Positions 48,386 through 57,784 are shown, numbered from the stretch's first letter. The stretch is DNA of 64,000 nucleotides from Bacillus sp. SORGH_AS_0510 (GCF_030818775.1 NZ_JAUTAU010000001.1:1306001-1370000); one strand, 5' to 3'. The notes: a model not told the origin generated them from the letters alone. Numbers and translations are program-made.

Positions 48386-49186
48386 TTGGCCAAATTTCGC
48401 AGGCGCCTTACTAAAAGAGGACCGCTGCCTTTCCGATATGTCATGCTGCTAACCTTTGTATTTTTTCTTTTTTCGACGGCAACTGGCTTATGGCTCGTTA
48501 ATAGAGGGATTGAACCGACTTTAATGCGATATGCAGAATCAGAAACGCGAAATATTGCGTCGCTGGTCATTAATCGGGCCATTACCAAGCGAACAACAAA
48601 TGTGGGAGACAACAATGAGGTAATTAAAATTGTGCCAGGGAGTAATGGAAAAGGGCAAAATGCCCAACTGAATACAGATTTAATCAATCGTGTATTGGCT
48701 GAAACAACTGCGCAAATTCAAAAGAACCTAAAAACAGCCAAAAGGGGTGAAATTGCCTTACTAGAGACGGATGTAGAAATCGAAACGGAAAATACGGCAA
48801 AGGAGGACGGAATTGTCTGGTATGTTCCATTAGGTCAAGCAACAAATATTTCTTTGTTGGGGAATATTGGACCCAAAATACCAGTCAAATTTCATGCCAT
48901 TGGTGAAGTAGAACCGGATGTCCATATCCAAACAAAGGAAATGGGGATCAATAATACGTGGGTAGAGGTTTCTGTTGATATAGTAGTGTCCGTTCAAATT
49001 ATTACTCCTTTTGCAACTAAAATTACTAAGTTAAAACAAAGCATACCAGTAGGTGGTTCATTGGTAGAGGGAGAGGTTCCGCAATTCTACAATGGAGGCG
49101 GAGGCAGTGTCACGCCATCTATTCAAATACCAGAAAAGAATACCGACACCAAAACCAAATCCGAAACGAAAAAGTCTGGAAATTAG
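48386..49186 (+). CDS. yunB: Sporulation protein YunB
   Basis: 266 residues from the TTG at 48386, six bases after AAGGGGTGA; one membrane helix about 19-38 and an outside domain with PLGQATNISLLGNIGPKIPVKFHAIG and GEVPQFYNGGGG. Mother-cell sporulation protein (sigma-E type in B. subtilis) needed for normal spores; mechanism unknown. A Lys-rich tail closes it. Confidence 0.9.
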   Translation: MAKFRRRLTKRGPLPFRYVMLLTFVFFLFSTATGLWLVNRGIEPTLMRYAESETRNIASLVINRAITKRTTNVGDNNEVIKIVPGSNGKGQNAQLNTDLINRVLAETTAQIQKNLKTAKRGEIALLETDVEIETENTAKEDGIVWYVPLGQATNISLLGNIGPKIPVKFHAIGEVEPDVHIQTKEMGINNTWVEVSVDIVVSVQIITPFATKITKLKQSIPVGGSLVEGEVPQFYNGGGGSVTPSIQIPEKNTDTKTKSETKKSGN

Positions 49187-49188
49187 TA

Positions 49189-49218
49189 AGAGGCCGACCA
49201 GGAGTCAGCCTCTATTTT
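49189..49218. terminator. Bidirectional terminator yunB / lytH
   Basis: AGAGGCCGAC and GTCAGCCTCT around CAGGA, followed by TTTTTT. It overlaps the lytH stop region. Confidence 0.8.
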
Positions 49219-50204
49219 TTACGCAAATTTATTCGTTCTAGACGTTTCCACTTGGCTAAATGAGGATAGGGGTCAAAGGACCACTCTGTAATCCCATTGT
49301 CCTTATACATTCCGTAATGTAAATGCGGTGGGAATTTTCCAGAGGTTCCTGGAGGACCGTATCCGGAGCTGCCCACACCGCCAATGACCATTCCTGGTTC
49401 AACGATTTGCCCGACTTTTAAATCTTTAGCGAATCCGCTGAGATGGGCAAAATAATGATACGTATTATTAATATCACGAATGCCGATTCTCCAACCGCCA
49501 AATTTATTCCAGCCTTTCATCTCGATTATGCCATAGTTCGTTGCGCGAACGGGTACCCCGTACCCTGCGAAGATATCTGTACCTTCATGAATTCTTCTTC
49601 CACCCCAGCCGCGTGCATCTCCCCAAGTGCTCCGATAACTATGATTGCTGCGAATAGGGACTGGGAATACTTGGGTATCTAAATTGAGTCGTCCGAAATG
49701 TCGGTATATCTTAGCCTTACCAGCAATAATTCCCACTGTTCTATCACGATGATAGTAATTCCACAGACCGATTTTTATATTATCAGGGTCTACTCCGTAA
49801 GAAAGAAGATAATGGGCAAATGCGTATAATACGTCCTCATCGCTCTTAAGGCTTGCTTTTCCATCTCCGTCTCCATCCACACCCATCCCATCAAAAAATT
49901 GAATAGCAGCTGGATTCACTTCATCAGGATTGGGATTGGTTAGACCTGCCCATTGCTCGGGACGAAAGTAGATCCCAATTACGCTATCTGGCTTGGGCAA
50001 GTCTCTGCGGACTTGTCGGATGCTTCTTTCGTATTGATCGATGGCTGCTAAATAATACCATGGAATTTGAGTGACCGTTTCAACCTTTTTATAAAGCTTC
50101 ATTCTTTCCTGATATGGATCAGGTTCCTCTGCATGAGCATTCCTCAGTGCAAGGGAAGAGGTGAAAAATAAAAGGAAAGTTCCAATAATCAGAACAGCCC
50201 GCAA
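49212..50204 (-). CDS. lytH: L-Ala-D-Glu endopeptidase LytH (YunA)
   Basis: 330 residues from the TTG at 50204, seven bases after AGGAGG; an upstream ATG at 50234 places the ribosome site inside the gene. Signal-anchor at the N-terminus, then a C-terminal M23 peptidase domain: RRIHEGTDIFAGYGVPV and FPPHLHYGMY carry the zinc ligands. Trims side chains of spore cortex peptidoglycan to single L-Ala in B. subtilis; made late in the mother cell. Confidence 0.92.
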   Translation of the reverse strand: MRAVLIIGTFLLFFTSSLALRNAHAEEPDPYQERMKLYKKVETVTQIPWYYLAAIDQYERSIRQVRRDLPKPDSVIGIYFRPEQWAGLTNPNPDEVNPAAIQFFDGMGVDGDGDGKASLKSDEDVLYAFAHYLLSYGVDPDNIKIGLWNYYHRDRTVGIIAGKAKIYRHFGRLNLDTQVFPVPIRSNHSYRSTWGDARGWGGRRIHEGTDIFAGYGVPVRATNYGIIEMKGWNKFGGWRIGIRDINNTYHYFAHLSGFAKDLKVGQIVEPGMVIGGVGSSGYGPPGTSGKFPPHLHYGMYKDNGITEWSFDPYPHLAKWKRLERINLRKK

Positions 50205-50388
50205 AAGGAATCCTCCTTCCCAATTAATGTACATGTTTAGTTTATGGATAATAAGCTATTTCATTATCGCTAATAATTGGTAATGCAATAATAATCTACT
50301 TGCTTGTCGTTCCTTAACTAGTATGGTAAAGTGACAAATGAAGAACTCACTTACCATACATATGAATGGGATTTTAAGGGGTGTAATA

Positions 50389-51306
50389 ATGAGTAAGAAA
50401 GAAGAAATTCTGCGAAAGCCTGAGTGGCTTAAAATAAAGCTTAATACAAACGAGACGTACACAGGGCTAAAGAAAATGATGCGTGAAAAGAATCTTCATA
50501 CTGTGTGTGAAGAAGCTCGCTGTCCAAACATTCATGAATGCTGGGCAGTAAGACGTACTGCAACCTTCATGATACTTGGTGACACCTGTACGCGTGCCTG
50601 CCGGTTTTGTGCGGTTAAGACTGGGCTACCAACTGAATTGGATTTACAAGAGCCGGAGAGAGTGGCGGATTCTGTTCAACTTATGAACTTAAAGCACGTG
50701 GTTGTTACAGCGGTAGCTCGTGATGATCTAAAGGACGGCGGCGCTGCTGTTTTTGCTGAAACCGTTCGTGCTATTCGTCGCAAAAACCCATTTACTAGCA
50801 TTGAGGTACTCCCTTCCGATATGGGTGGAAAAGAAGAGAACCTAAGGATGTTAATGGATGCGAAACCAGATATCTTAAACCATAATATTGAAACGGTTAG
50901 ACGTTTAACACCAAGAGTAAGAGCCCGTGCAAAATACGATCGTTCACTTGAATTCCTTCGTCGTGCGAAAGAAATGCAGCCAAGCATTCCTACCAAATCA
51001 AGTTTAATGATCGGAATTGGAGAAACAAAAGAAGAAATTCTAGAAGTGATGGATGATTTAAGAGCAAACCATGTAGATATTATGACTATTGGTCAATACC
51101 TACAACCTACAAAGAGTCATTTAAAAGTGGAAAAATACTACCATCCTGATGAGTTTAAAGAATTACAAGAGATTGCACTAAGTAAGGGCTTCAGTCACTG
51201 TGAAGCAGGTCCACTTGTTCGGTCATCTTATCATGCAGACGAGCAAGTAAATGCTGCAGCGAAACACAAGCAGTTACTTGGAGAAAAAGAAGCAAAGGAA
51301 GCATAA
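50389..51306 (+). CDS. lipA: Lipoyl synthase LipA
   Basis: 305 residues from the ATG at 50389 (AAGGGGTG site). Radical SAM enzyme with the auxiliary cluster Cys40, Cys45, Cys51 ([12 protein letters not shown]) and the SAM cluster Cys67, Cys71, Cys74 (CTRACRFC), plus RSSYHADEQ at the C-terminus. Inserts two sulfurs into octanoyl groups, in Bacillus on GcvH first. Depends on Fe-S clusters made by the SUF system upstream. Confidence 0.97.
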   Translation: MSKKEEILRKPEWLKIKLNTNETYTGLKKMMREKNLHTVCEEARCPNIHECWAVRRTATFMILGDTCTRACRFCAVKTGLPTELDLQEPERVADSVQLMNLKHVVVTAVARDDLKDGGAAVFAETVRAIRRKNPFTSIEVLPSDMGGKEENLRMLMDAKPDILNHNIETVRRLTPRVRARAKYDRSLEFLRRAKEMQPSIPTKSSLMIGIGETKEEILEVMDDLRANHVDIMTIGQYLQPTKSHLKVEKYYHPDEFKELQEIALSKGFSHCEAGPLVRSSYHADEQVNAAAKHKQLLGEKEAKEA

Positions 51307-51315
51307 AAATAATGA

Positions 51316-51346
51316 GAGAGGTTGAGACTGAGGTCAACCTCTCTTT
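51316..51346. terminator. Terminator lipA
   Basis: GAGAGGTTGA and TCAACCTCTC around GACTGAGG, followed by T3-G-T2. Confidence 0.85.
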
Positions 51347-51360
51347 GTTATTATTTTTAC

Positions 51361-52011
51361 TTACTTATGCATGTTAGGTCTCTTAAGATTCATATCGTCA
51401 GCGGTTTCGCCATTTTCATTTTCACTTGCATTCAAACGCATACCTTGAGGGGATTTTTTCATTTGTGCAATAAGCTCTGTAACTGCGTGACGAGAATTTC
51501 GACTGTTAGAGTCAAGGTTCGCCAGGTTTTCAACGTCGCGCATTAATGTTTTATTATCTGTTACATATACGTGGTAGTATCTTGGTACAACTGACAATGC
51601 TGTTTTCTTCACTTGGTCGGCAGTTCTATTTCGATCTTTTGTGTCTGTATCATAGGCAATTAACACTTCCTGGTCAGTAACAAGAGTGGCCACATCGTGT
51701 ACATTAGGATTATTTACACTATATTTACTAATGATATTGGCAAGCTGCTCACGGTTTAAAGCGGTATAGCCGTCATTTGCAGTATTATCGTTCATCAATG
51801 GGCTTTTTTGGTGACGGACAAATCCATAATTGTCACTAACATTTCGAACCCCACGGCTTGCTCCCTCATTGTAAAGATCGTGTCGTTTGTTATTTACATT
51901 AATGGTATTTCCGCTTTCTTCATAGACATCGCGATTTCCCATATCCTTACTACATCCAGTTAAAGCTGTTATGCTACATAATCCAGCGATTATGATAAAT
52001 TTTTTCAACAT
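51361..52011 (-). CDS. yutC: YhcN/YlaJ-family sporulation lipoprotein (YutC)
   Basis: 216 residues from the ATG at 52011; the GTG at 52017 overlaps the GGAGGTG site. Lipobox LTGC (Cys20), then a YhcN/YlaJ domain (about 85-190) with VPRYYHVYVTDNKTLMRDVENLA and short polar tail. Family members are in the inner spore membrane or germination apparatus; function unclear. Confidence 0.88.
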   Translation of the reverse strand: MLKKFIIIAGLCSITALTGCSKDMGNRDVYEESGNTINVNNKRHDLYNEGASRGVRNVSDNYGFVRHQKSPLMNDNTANDGYTALNREQLANIISKYSVNNPNVHDVATLVTDQEVLIAYDTDTKDRNRTADQVKKTALSVVPRYYHVYVTDNKTLMRDVENLANLDSNSRNSRHAVTELIAQMKKSPQGMRLNASENENGETADDMNLKRPNMHK

Positions 52012-52124
52012 AAACACCTCCTTTTATTAGAATGGCCAATGTTCTGTTTTTTTTTCTTAGTAATTGATGGGGAATCGGTTATAATGGGTAGTAGGAAATG
52101 GCTGGGATAACTGAGGTGAAAAGT

Positions 52125-52400
52125 ATGATCGTAATAAACAATACCGCTTATGAAATTCTTCAAGAATATCGGGATGGGTATAATGAAGAGGCTTTTAAAT
52201 CAAGGTATAGTGATATTTTATCTAGGTATGATTATGTTGTAGGTGATTGGGGATACGGGCAGCTTCGCCTAAAGGGATTCTTTGATGACCAAAATCAAAA
52301 AGCTACTTTTGATACAAAAATAAGCACGTTAAGTGAATACCTTTATGAATATTGCAACTTTGGCTGTGCATACTTTGTTTTAAAAAAAGTGAAAAAATAA
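52125..52400 (+). CDS. yutD: YutD-like protein (DUF1027)
   Basis: 91 residues from the ATG at 52125, five bases after GAGGTGA. YDYVVGDWGYGQLRLKGFFDD and EYLYEYCNFGCAYFVLKK match the YutD family. Function unknown; in B. subtilis it lies beside yutC, as here. Confidence 0.87.
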   Translation: MIVINNTAYEILQEYRDGYNEEAFKSRYSDILSRYDYVVGDWGYGQLRLKGFFDDQNQKATFDTKISTLSEYLYEYCNFGCAYFVLKKVKK

Positions 52401-52523
52401 AAGAGGATGTCCCAAGGGGTCTGACCTCACGTTTATTTCTCATATATAGTGAATCTTTAGGAAAAGTTCAGCTATAAATATGAGGTTGTGGGGTCTGACA
52501 CTTTGTTTCGGGACATCCTCTTT
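52400..52523. terminator. Composite terminator-like structure with nested inverted repeats
   Basis: AAAGAGGATGTCCC (52400-52413) and GGGACATCCTCTTT (52510-52523) are perfect 14-bp arms 96 bp apart, with a T-run after the right arm. Inside are two GGGGTCTGAC direct repeats and a second inverted pair (CTCATATATAG with CTATAAATATGAG). Looks like a yutD terminator split by a small insertion, or a nested repeat unit. Confidence 0.7.
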
Positions 52524-52528
52524 TTGTT

Positions 52529-52813
52529 TTATTCGTTGTAAGGCGCCTGTGTCTCCGTTTCAGGATCATCGTGAGGCGGGTGTGCTCCGTCCATCTGTCT
52601 AGGCAAACCTTCATGCAGAGATTTATATTCATAATTAAATGCACTATAGTAACGTTGTCCCTTTTCCCAGGGAGTGCTTTTATTTTCTACTGGTTGGAAT
52701 TTTCCTCGAGGAGCTCCATAGGCGCCTTCAGGAAGATCCTCAACAGTTAGGAAATTTCTTTGTGCTTCCACATTTGAAAAATCATGATATTGTTCTGAAT
52801 CTTTATCTGCCAT
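52529..52813 (-). CDS. Conserved small acidic protein of unknown function
   Basis: 94 residues from the ATG at 52813, ten bases after AAAGGAG. Conserved-looking blocks DFSNVEAQRNFL, ENKSTPWEKGQRYYSAFNYEYKSLHEGLPRQ and a His/Pro/Asp-rich tail. Bacillaceae relatives have been annotated merely as cytosolic proteins (from memory, perhaps DUF3905). No membrane or Cys motif. Confidence 0.7.
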   Translation of the reverse strand: MADKDSEQYHDFSNVEAQRNFLTVEDLPEGAYGAPRGKFQPVENKSTPWEKGQRYYSAFNYEYKSLHEGLPRQMDGAHPPHDDPETETQAPYNE

Positions 52814-52869
52814 GATATACACACTCCTTTACCAACTATTATTTGAAAAAAAGTGTGTAATTATGAACC

Positions 52870-53136
52870 CTAAACTAATTCCATTAAAAAGCCACGTAAT
52901 TCTTCGGCATCTGCTTCACTTAATTGAAATGCATATTCTAAATAGCCCTCTTCTTGTAAATCATCCAATCCAATAATAGCAAAGCGGTTTCCTTGCATAT
53001 CAAGAACCAAGTGTTTACCGTAATGACGGTCACTTTGGACAATCGCTAAATCAAAACGTTGGTTTTCTCCAACAAAGCTGACAAATCTTGTTTTCGTATT
53101 TTCTGTATCATCATATAAGAAAAAGCGCTCGTTCAT
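52870..53136 (-). CDS. DUF3055-family (SAV0927-like) protein
   Basis: 88 residues, single-domain: FFLYDDTENTKTRFVSFVGENQRFDLAIVQSDRHYGKHLVLDMQ and a Glu-rich end. The length and motifs fit DUF3055. Function unknown. Its gene precedes the previous small gene on the minus strand, 56 bp away, perhaps one transcript. Confidence 0.8.
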   Translation of the reverse strand: MNERFFLYDDTENTKTRFVSFVGENQRFDLAIVQSDRHYGKHLVLDMQGNRFAIIGLDDLQEEGYLEYAFQLSEADAEELRGFLMELV

Positions 53137-53323
53137 GAAATATTCTCCTTTGATTCATACTTTTACGCATCTCTTATATAGTAACAAATAAATGGGAAGG
53201 AGGGGAGTATTGAATATTCATAATTTTTACTAGAAATTTATGGATAAAAAAACACGAATCATGTCAAATTATGCTACAATATACGTAAATCATGTATGTT
53301 GGCTTCTGAGAGGGATGAATTAA

Positions 53324-54625
53324 ATGGTCCGTCGTTACAAAGAAAAAGTCAAAAATGTTGTTAAATGGGGAAAGATTATACTACCTCTGTCAACTATGCG
53401 CTTTTATCCACCCCAATTCATTTTAAGAAATCCTGTTTTAGAAGGGGTAAAGGCTGCTTTTACTGAGGGATGCGAGGTAGCAGTTGTTGTCTTTCATTTA
53501 AAAGATATGATTGAGTTGACAGAGCAGTTAGGACAGACCCAAAGCCATCAGTTTATCAAACATACAAAGAAGTTCTTTCGCTCAGCTGTTGAGCAAGGCG
53601 TAGATAAACAGGATGTGATTATGCTTGATGACTTTTACGGTGATGGACTAACATTGTACATAAAAGTGGATTATTCACGCCATTCTCTCTCTGAAATTGA
53701 TTTGGCTATGAAAAAAATCGTCTATAGTGTAGAAAAAAATCTGCATATGGCATATCCTTTTCTCCAACCAGTCTTTAGGACTGGGTATATGTTTGTGGAA
53801 AAAAAGTATTTGTCGATACAAGACTCAATTGCAAGAGCACATAGACAGGCGATTGCTATGGCTGAAAAAAAGGTGAAGTCTGAATTTGATGAAATGGTCT
53901 ATTTAATGAAAAAGATTATTTCTAAAAAGGAAATAAAATTATTAGCACAGCCTATCTTTGATGTTGCTACTGGTGAGGTCCACGCTTGGGAGATGCTTAC
54001 CCGTGGTCCAACGGGCTCTGTTCTAGAAAGTCCTTTGCCGTTGTTCTCAGTAGCCAGACAAACGGGATTACTTTATGATTTAGAAATGATTGTGATTGAA
54101 AAAGTGCTGGAGCAAATAAAGGCTGCCAAGTGCCGGAAGAATATCTTTGTGAATTGTACTCCGCTCACACTTGGAAATATCCGGTTTACTCGTGATTTAA
54201 AAAAATTAATGAAGCAATTCAAAGAAATACCACCACAGCAAATCACCTTTGAAATTACAGAAAATGATTCGATTGAAGGCTTAAAAAATTTTATTTATAA
54301 TATAAAAATGCTGCGCTTAATGGGCTATAAAATTGCCATGGATGATACTGGCGCAGGCTATTCAAGTTTAAGTATTATAAGTGATATCATGCCAGATATC
54401 ATTAAAATTGATCGTTCCGTTATTCAGAATATAGATAAAAATTCAATTAAGGAATCGATGTTAAAAGGGCTCATGCTGGTAGCAAGAGAAGCAGGTTCCC
54501 TAGTGGTTGCTGAAGGAATTGAAAATGCGGATGAGGCATCTGTATTGACAAGAAATAACGTAGACTTAGCTCAAGGATATTTTTATGCACGACCAACCGC
54601 GTTAGTACCGGCTATTGCAACTTAG
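53324..54625 (+). CDS. EAL-domain c-di-GMP phosphodiesterase with a degenerate GGDEF-like domain
   Basis: 433 residues. N-terminal domain (about 40-185) resembles a GGDEF fold but has no GG[D/E]EF motif. EAL domain about 195-430: E223 (EML in place of EAL), N277, E310, DD 340-341 in MDDTGAGYSSL, K361, E397 and Q417, so the metal ligands and base look complete. A cytoplasmic c-di-GMP hydrolase is likely; the N-terminal part may be regulatory. No close B. subtilis counterpart at this point of the order. Confidence 0.87.
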   Translation: MVRRYKEKVKNVVKWGKIILPLSTMRFYPPQFILRNPVLEGVKAAFTEGCEVAVVVFHLKDMIELTEQLGQTQSHQFIKHTKKFFRSAVEQGVDKQDVIMLDDFYGDGLTLYIKVDYSRHSLSEIDLAMKKIVYSVEKNLHMAYPFLQPVFRTGYMFVEKKYLSIQDSIARAHRQAIAMAEKKVKSEFDEMVYLMKKIISKKEIKLLAQPIFDVATGEVHAWEMLTRGPTGSVLESPLPLFSVARQTGLLYDLEMIVIEKVLEQIKAAKCRKNIFVNCTPLTLGNIRFTRDLKKLMKQFKEIPPQQITFEITENDSIEGLKNFIYNIKMLRLMGYKIAMDDTGAGYSSLSIISDIMPDIIKIDRSVIQNIDKNSIKESMLKGLMLVAREAGSLVVAEGIENADEASVLTRNNVDLAQGYFYARPTALVPAIAT

Positions 54626-54644
54626 AAAAAGGAAGTGGAATTCT

Positions 54645-55082
54645 ATGTATTTTGTAGACAGGGAAAAAATAGAAGCAACACTCGTCTATTTAGAAAAACT
54701 TATTCACCTCTTCTCACAGCAAAAGGAATGGACAACAGCTTTAGAGAAAGCGGCTTTAGAACGGTTGAATCAAATGATGATTGAGTCTGTCCTGGATGTC
54801 GGAAATGCCATGATTGACGGATTTATCATGAGAGATCCTGGCAGTTATGATGACATTATTGATATCTTAGTTGATGAAAAAGTTATTTCCGCTGAGACAG
54901 GAGATCATTTAAAGATTTTAATTCAGTATCGAAAGAATCTCGTTCAGGAATATATTTCAGTCGATCATGTAGAGCTTTACCAGCAGTTTTCAGCACATCT
55001 AAATGAGTTAGTAACTTTTGCGGGCAATATTCGTGAATATTTGACCAATGAATTAGGTCCCGTATCTGCATTTAAAAACTAA
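54645..55082 (+). CDS. yutE: YutE-like DUF86/HepT-fold protein
   Basis: 145 residues from the ATG at 54645 (GGAAGTGG site). Helical HepT/DUF86 fold: DVGNAMIDGFIMRDPGSYDDIIDILVDE and YRKNLVQEY. Classical HepT RNase toxins carry R-x4-H-x-Y; here Gln replaces His, so the RNase role is doubtful. No MntA antitoxin partner is present. It lies after the EAL gene, as yutE lies in this order. Confidence 0.85.
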   Translation: MYFVDREKIEATLVYLEKLIHLFSQQKEWTTALEKAALERLNQMMIESVLDVGNAMIDGFIMRDPGSYDDIIDILVDEKVISAETGDHLKILIQYRKNLVQEYISVDHVELYQQFSAHLNELVTFAGNIREYLTNELGPVSAFKN

Positions 55083-55084
55083 TG

Positions 55085-55113
55085 AAGACCGTTCACTAAC
55101 GGTCTTTTTCTTT
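55085..55113 (+). terminator. Terminator of yutE
   Basis: AAGACCGTT and AACGGTCTT around CACT, then TTTCTTTT. Confidence 0.87.
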
Positions 55114-55151
55114 TAATAAAATTTGGGTAGGATACTAATGGGAGTGATCAT

Positions 55152-55916
55152 ATGAAAAAGTATAGGGGCTATTTAATTGACCTGGATGGAACTATGTATA
55201 GAGGATCAGAGCGAATTGAAGCCGCATCTGATTTTGTAAAAAATCTACGTGACAATGGAATTCCGTATTTGTTTGTCACGAATAACTCATCAAGAACACC
55301 CGCGCAAGTAGCTGAAAAACTGGTGAGTTTTGATATTCCGGCGGAGGAGAACTTGGTATTCACAACAAGCCAGGCAACCGCCAATTTCATCTACGAACAA
55401 AAGAAAGATGCTTCTGTATATGTGATTGGTGAAGAGGGGATTCAGACAGCTATTGAAGAGAAAGGCTTTTCTTTTGCTGAAGAAGACGCTGATTATGTCG
55501 TCATAGGAATCGACCGCTCGATTACATATGAAAAATTAGCTGTGGCATGTCTAGCGGTACGTAATGGAGCAACATTTATTTCGACGAATGGCGATATAGC
55601 CATTCCAACTGAAAGAGGACTGCTGCCTGGGAATGGGTCCTTAACCTCTGTCATATCTGTCTCTACACAAACTAAGCCAATTTTTATTGGAAAACCAGAG
55701 TCGATTATAATGGAACAAGCTCTAAAGGTACTGGGTACCTCAAAAGAGGAAACACTGATGGTCGGGGATTATTATGATACCGATATATTAGCAGGAATGA
55801 ATGCAGGAATGGACACCCTTTTAGTCCATACAGGAGTAACTACAAAAGAATTACTTACTGGCTACGACCGTAAGCCAACACACGTAGTGGATTCGTTGGA
55901 TCAATGGAAGCTATAA
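55152..55916 (+). CDS. yutF: HAD-superfamily phosphatase YutF
   Basis: 254 residues, IIA-type HAD hydrolase (NagD-like). DLDGTMYRG (nucleophile Asp11, acid Asp13), VTNNSSRTP motif II, GKPE (Lys) and MVGDYYDTDILAGMNAGM motif IV. TIGR01457-type Bacillus family; the substrate is a small phosphomonoester of unknown identity. Confidence 0.92.
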   Translation: MKKYRGYLIDLDGTMYRGSERIEAASDFVKNLRDNGIPYLFVTNNSSRTPAQVAEKLVSFDIPAEENLVFTTSQATANFIYEQKKDASVYVIGEEGIQTAIEEKGFSFAEEDADYVVIGIDRSITYEKLAVACLAVRNGATFISTNGDIAIPTERGLLPGNGSLTSVISVSTQTKPIFIGKPESIIMEQALKVLGTSKEETLMVGDYYDTDILAGMNAGMDTLLVHTGVTTKELLTGYDRKPTHVVDSLDQWKL

Positions 55917-55917
55917 A

Positions 55918-55970
55918 GGGGACAGTCCCCCGCCGCTTTACAGCGGCGGGGGACTGACCCCCTTATTTTT
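55918..55970. terminator. GC-rich bidirectional terminator yutF / yutG
   Basis: AGTCCCCCGCCGCT (55924-55937) and AGCGGCGGGGGACT (55942-55955) form a perfect 14-bp stem around TTAC, widened by GGGGAC/GTCCCC-type flanks and a T-run toward yutG. Strikingly GC-rich for this genome. Confidence 0.85.
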
Positions 55971-56478
55971 CTCTTTTTTCTTCTTGTCGGGCAGCACGGT
56001 GTGCTAGTCTGCTTGAGGCAGCGGCTGCAATGGCACCGACAATATCATCTAAAAATGTATGACATTCACCGGTGGATTTATCATTTAAATGAGCTAAAAT
56101 CCCAGGCTTTAATTTATCAATGTACCCATAATTCGTAAAACCGATAGAGCCGTAAACATTTACAATAGAAAACGCAAGAATTTCATCTACTCCATACAGG
56201 CTTTCATCGGATCCAATAATTGATTGAAGAGGCTCCTCTAACATCCCTTTTTCTGCAAGCATATCAAGCTGAATTCCTGTGATAATGGCATTTTGAACTT
56301 CACGTTTTGACAGAACACGTTCTACGTTGGCTATACAGTCTTCCATTTTCAGGTTTGTATGGTACTTTTCCTGCAAAAAGAATACTAAGTCTGCCATGTC
56401 CTGAACCTCGACGCCTCTTTCCTTTAACCATTTGCGAGCTGTTTCTTCAGTTAGATCTACTTTTTTGTGGTCTGCCAT
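55963..56478 (-). CDS. yutG: PgpA-like phosphatase YutG
   Basis: 171 residues, PgpA domain: ESLYGVDEILAFSIVNVYGSIGFTNYGYIDK, and GECHTFLDDIVGAIAAAA with the DD of the active site. Homologues are called phosphatidylglycerophosphatase A-like; in B. subtilis the main enzyme is another protein, so the role here is uncertain. Soluble by appearance, cytoplasmic side. Confidence 0.88.
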   Translation of the reverse strand: MADHKKVDLTEETARKWLKERGVEVQDMADLVFFLQEKYHTNLKMEDCIANVERVLSKREVQNAIITGIQLDMLAEKGMLEEPLQSIIGSDESLYGVDEILAFSIVNVYGSIGFTNYGYIDKLKPGILAHLNDKSTGECHTFLDDIVGAIAAAASSRLAHRAARQEEKREK

Positions 56479-56685
56479 CCTCTAATCACCTTTTCTTTGG
56501 ATTTTCACTATATATATACTCTTTTTCCATAAGATATGCAATTTTATGTAAAAGGAGTAAACCAAAATTATATTTTCTCCATCCCACCATTTATTATTCC
56601 TTTGAAAAAAACTGAGCAAAAAACAAGTTTTTAAACAACTAAACATATACATGAGGTTATAGATGTCTGGATACGAGGTGGGAGT

Positions 56686-57693
56686 ATGCTTAAAAAGTTA
56701 CTTGAAAACCAGTATGGTATTACTGTTGAGGAATACGTGAAGCTAGACAGGTATGAGGCACTGAGAGGAAATGGATGGTTGTACTTAGTCTCAAACCCCT
56801 CCGGTAAAGAAGAAGATGATATTACAGAACTTGAGAAAATCGCAGAACATTTAAGAAACTATGGTGATCAACATGTCCCGGTTATTTTACCATCTAAGGA
56901 CGGACAATTAATAACCACATGGGAACAAAATAAATATTGTGTATTGGCCAATCGGCAAATCGAAGATCAACGAAAGATCAAACTAGGACGGAAATTAGCT
57001 AAATTTCATGAGCGGGGCAGACTGGTCCCATTTCAGATTGAAAGATCGAGCAGAATTGGACAATGGAAATCACTATGGGAAAAAAGGCTTGAACAAATGG
57101 AAAAGGTTTGGAATAATCTCCTTTTTCAAACACCTGAAGATGAATTTGAACGATTGTTCATTGACTCATTCCCATATTACCTTGGACTTACAGAGAACGC
57201 TATTCAATATCTGGTGGATTCGGAGATGGATGATGAACCAACCGAAGCTGATGGAGGCACCGTTTGTCATGAACGTTTTACTCAAAAGACATGGGGTGAC
57301 CATTACATGATCAAGAATCCATTCGATTGGGTGTTTGACCATCGGAGCCGTGATTTAGCTGAATGGACAAGGGAACGATACTTTCGTAATATCCAGACCT
57401 ACGATGTAGACGTACAACAGTTTTTTAGCGAATACCAAAGTGTGACCCCCTTAACTTCTTTTTCCTGGAGGTTATTATACTCTCGTTTGATTTTCCCGCT
57501 TCATTATTACGATTGTATCGAGAGCTATTATATCACTCGTTCTGAGCAGGATAAGAAGGTATTAGAGGAACGCTTAAGTAAAATACTACGACAAACAAGT
57601 GACTATGAACGCTTTCTTGCTGGATTCTTTCACATGGCTGGTGCACCCGTCCGACAACTTAACATCCCCCAACTAGAGTGGTTACTGACATGA
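56686..57693 (+). CDS. yutH: Spore coat protein YutH (CotS-like kinase fold)
   Basis: 335 residues with the aminoglycoside phosphotransferase/CotS-type kinase fold but few catalytic motifs. KLDRYEALRGNGWLYLVSNP start, CHERFTQKTWGDHYMIKNPFDWVFDHRSRDLAEW in the middle. B. subtilis YutH is a spore coat protein; here too it lies between yutG and the dehydrogenase, which suits. Confidence 0.86.
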   Translation: MLKKLLENQYGITVEEYVKLDRYEALRGNGWLYLVSNPSGKEEDDITELEKIAEHLRNYGDQHVPVILPSKDGQLITTWEQNKYCVLANRQIEDQRKIKLGRKLAKFHERGRLVPFQIERSSRIGQWKSLWEKRLEQMEKVWNNLLFQTPEDEFERLFIDSFPYYLGLTENAIQYLVDSEMDDEPTEADGGTVCHERFTQKTWGDHYMIKNPFDWVFDHRSRDLAEWTRERYFRNIQTYDVDVQQFFSEYQSVTPLTSFSWRLLYSRLIFPLHYYDCIESYYITRSEQDKKVLEERLSKILRQTSDYERFLAGFFHMAGAPVRQLNIPQLEWLLT

Positions 57694-57784
57694 TTTTAAG
57701 TATTCGAACTAATTAAATAACGTAATTCCAAACTTATGGTAAAATAATAAAGTGTATCAGAATAATTAAGGAAGTGAATGCAGC

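Noticed and set aside
54645..55082. HepT/MntA toxin-antitoxin system
   Set aside because: The fold fits HepT, but the catalytic His is Gln and no nucleotidyltransferase antitoxin gene is adjacent; YutE orthologue is simpler.
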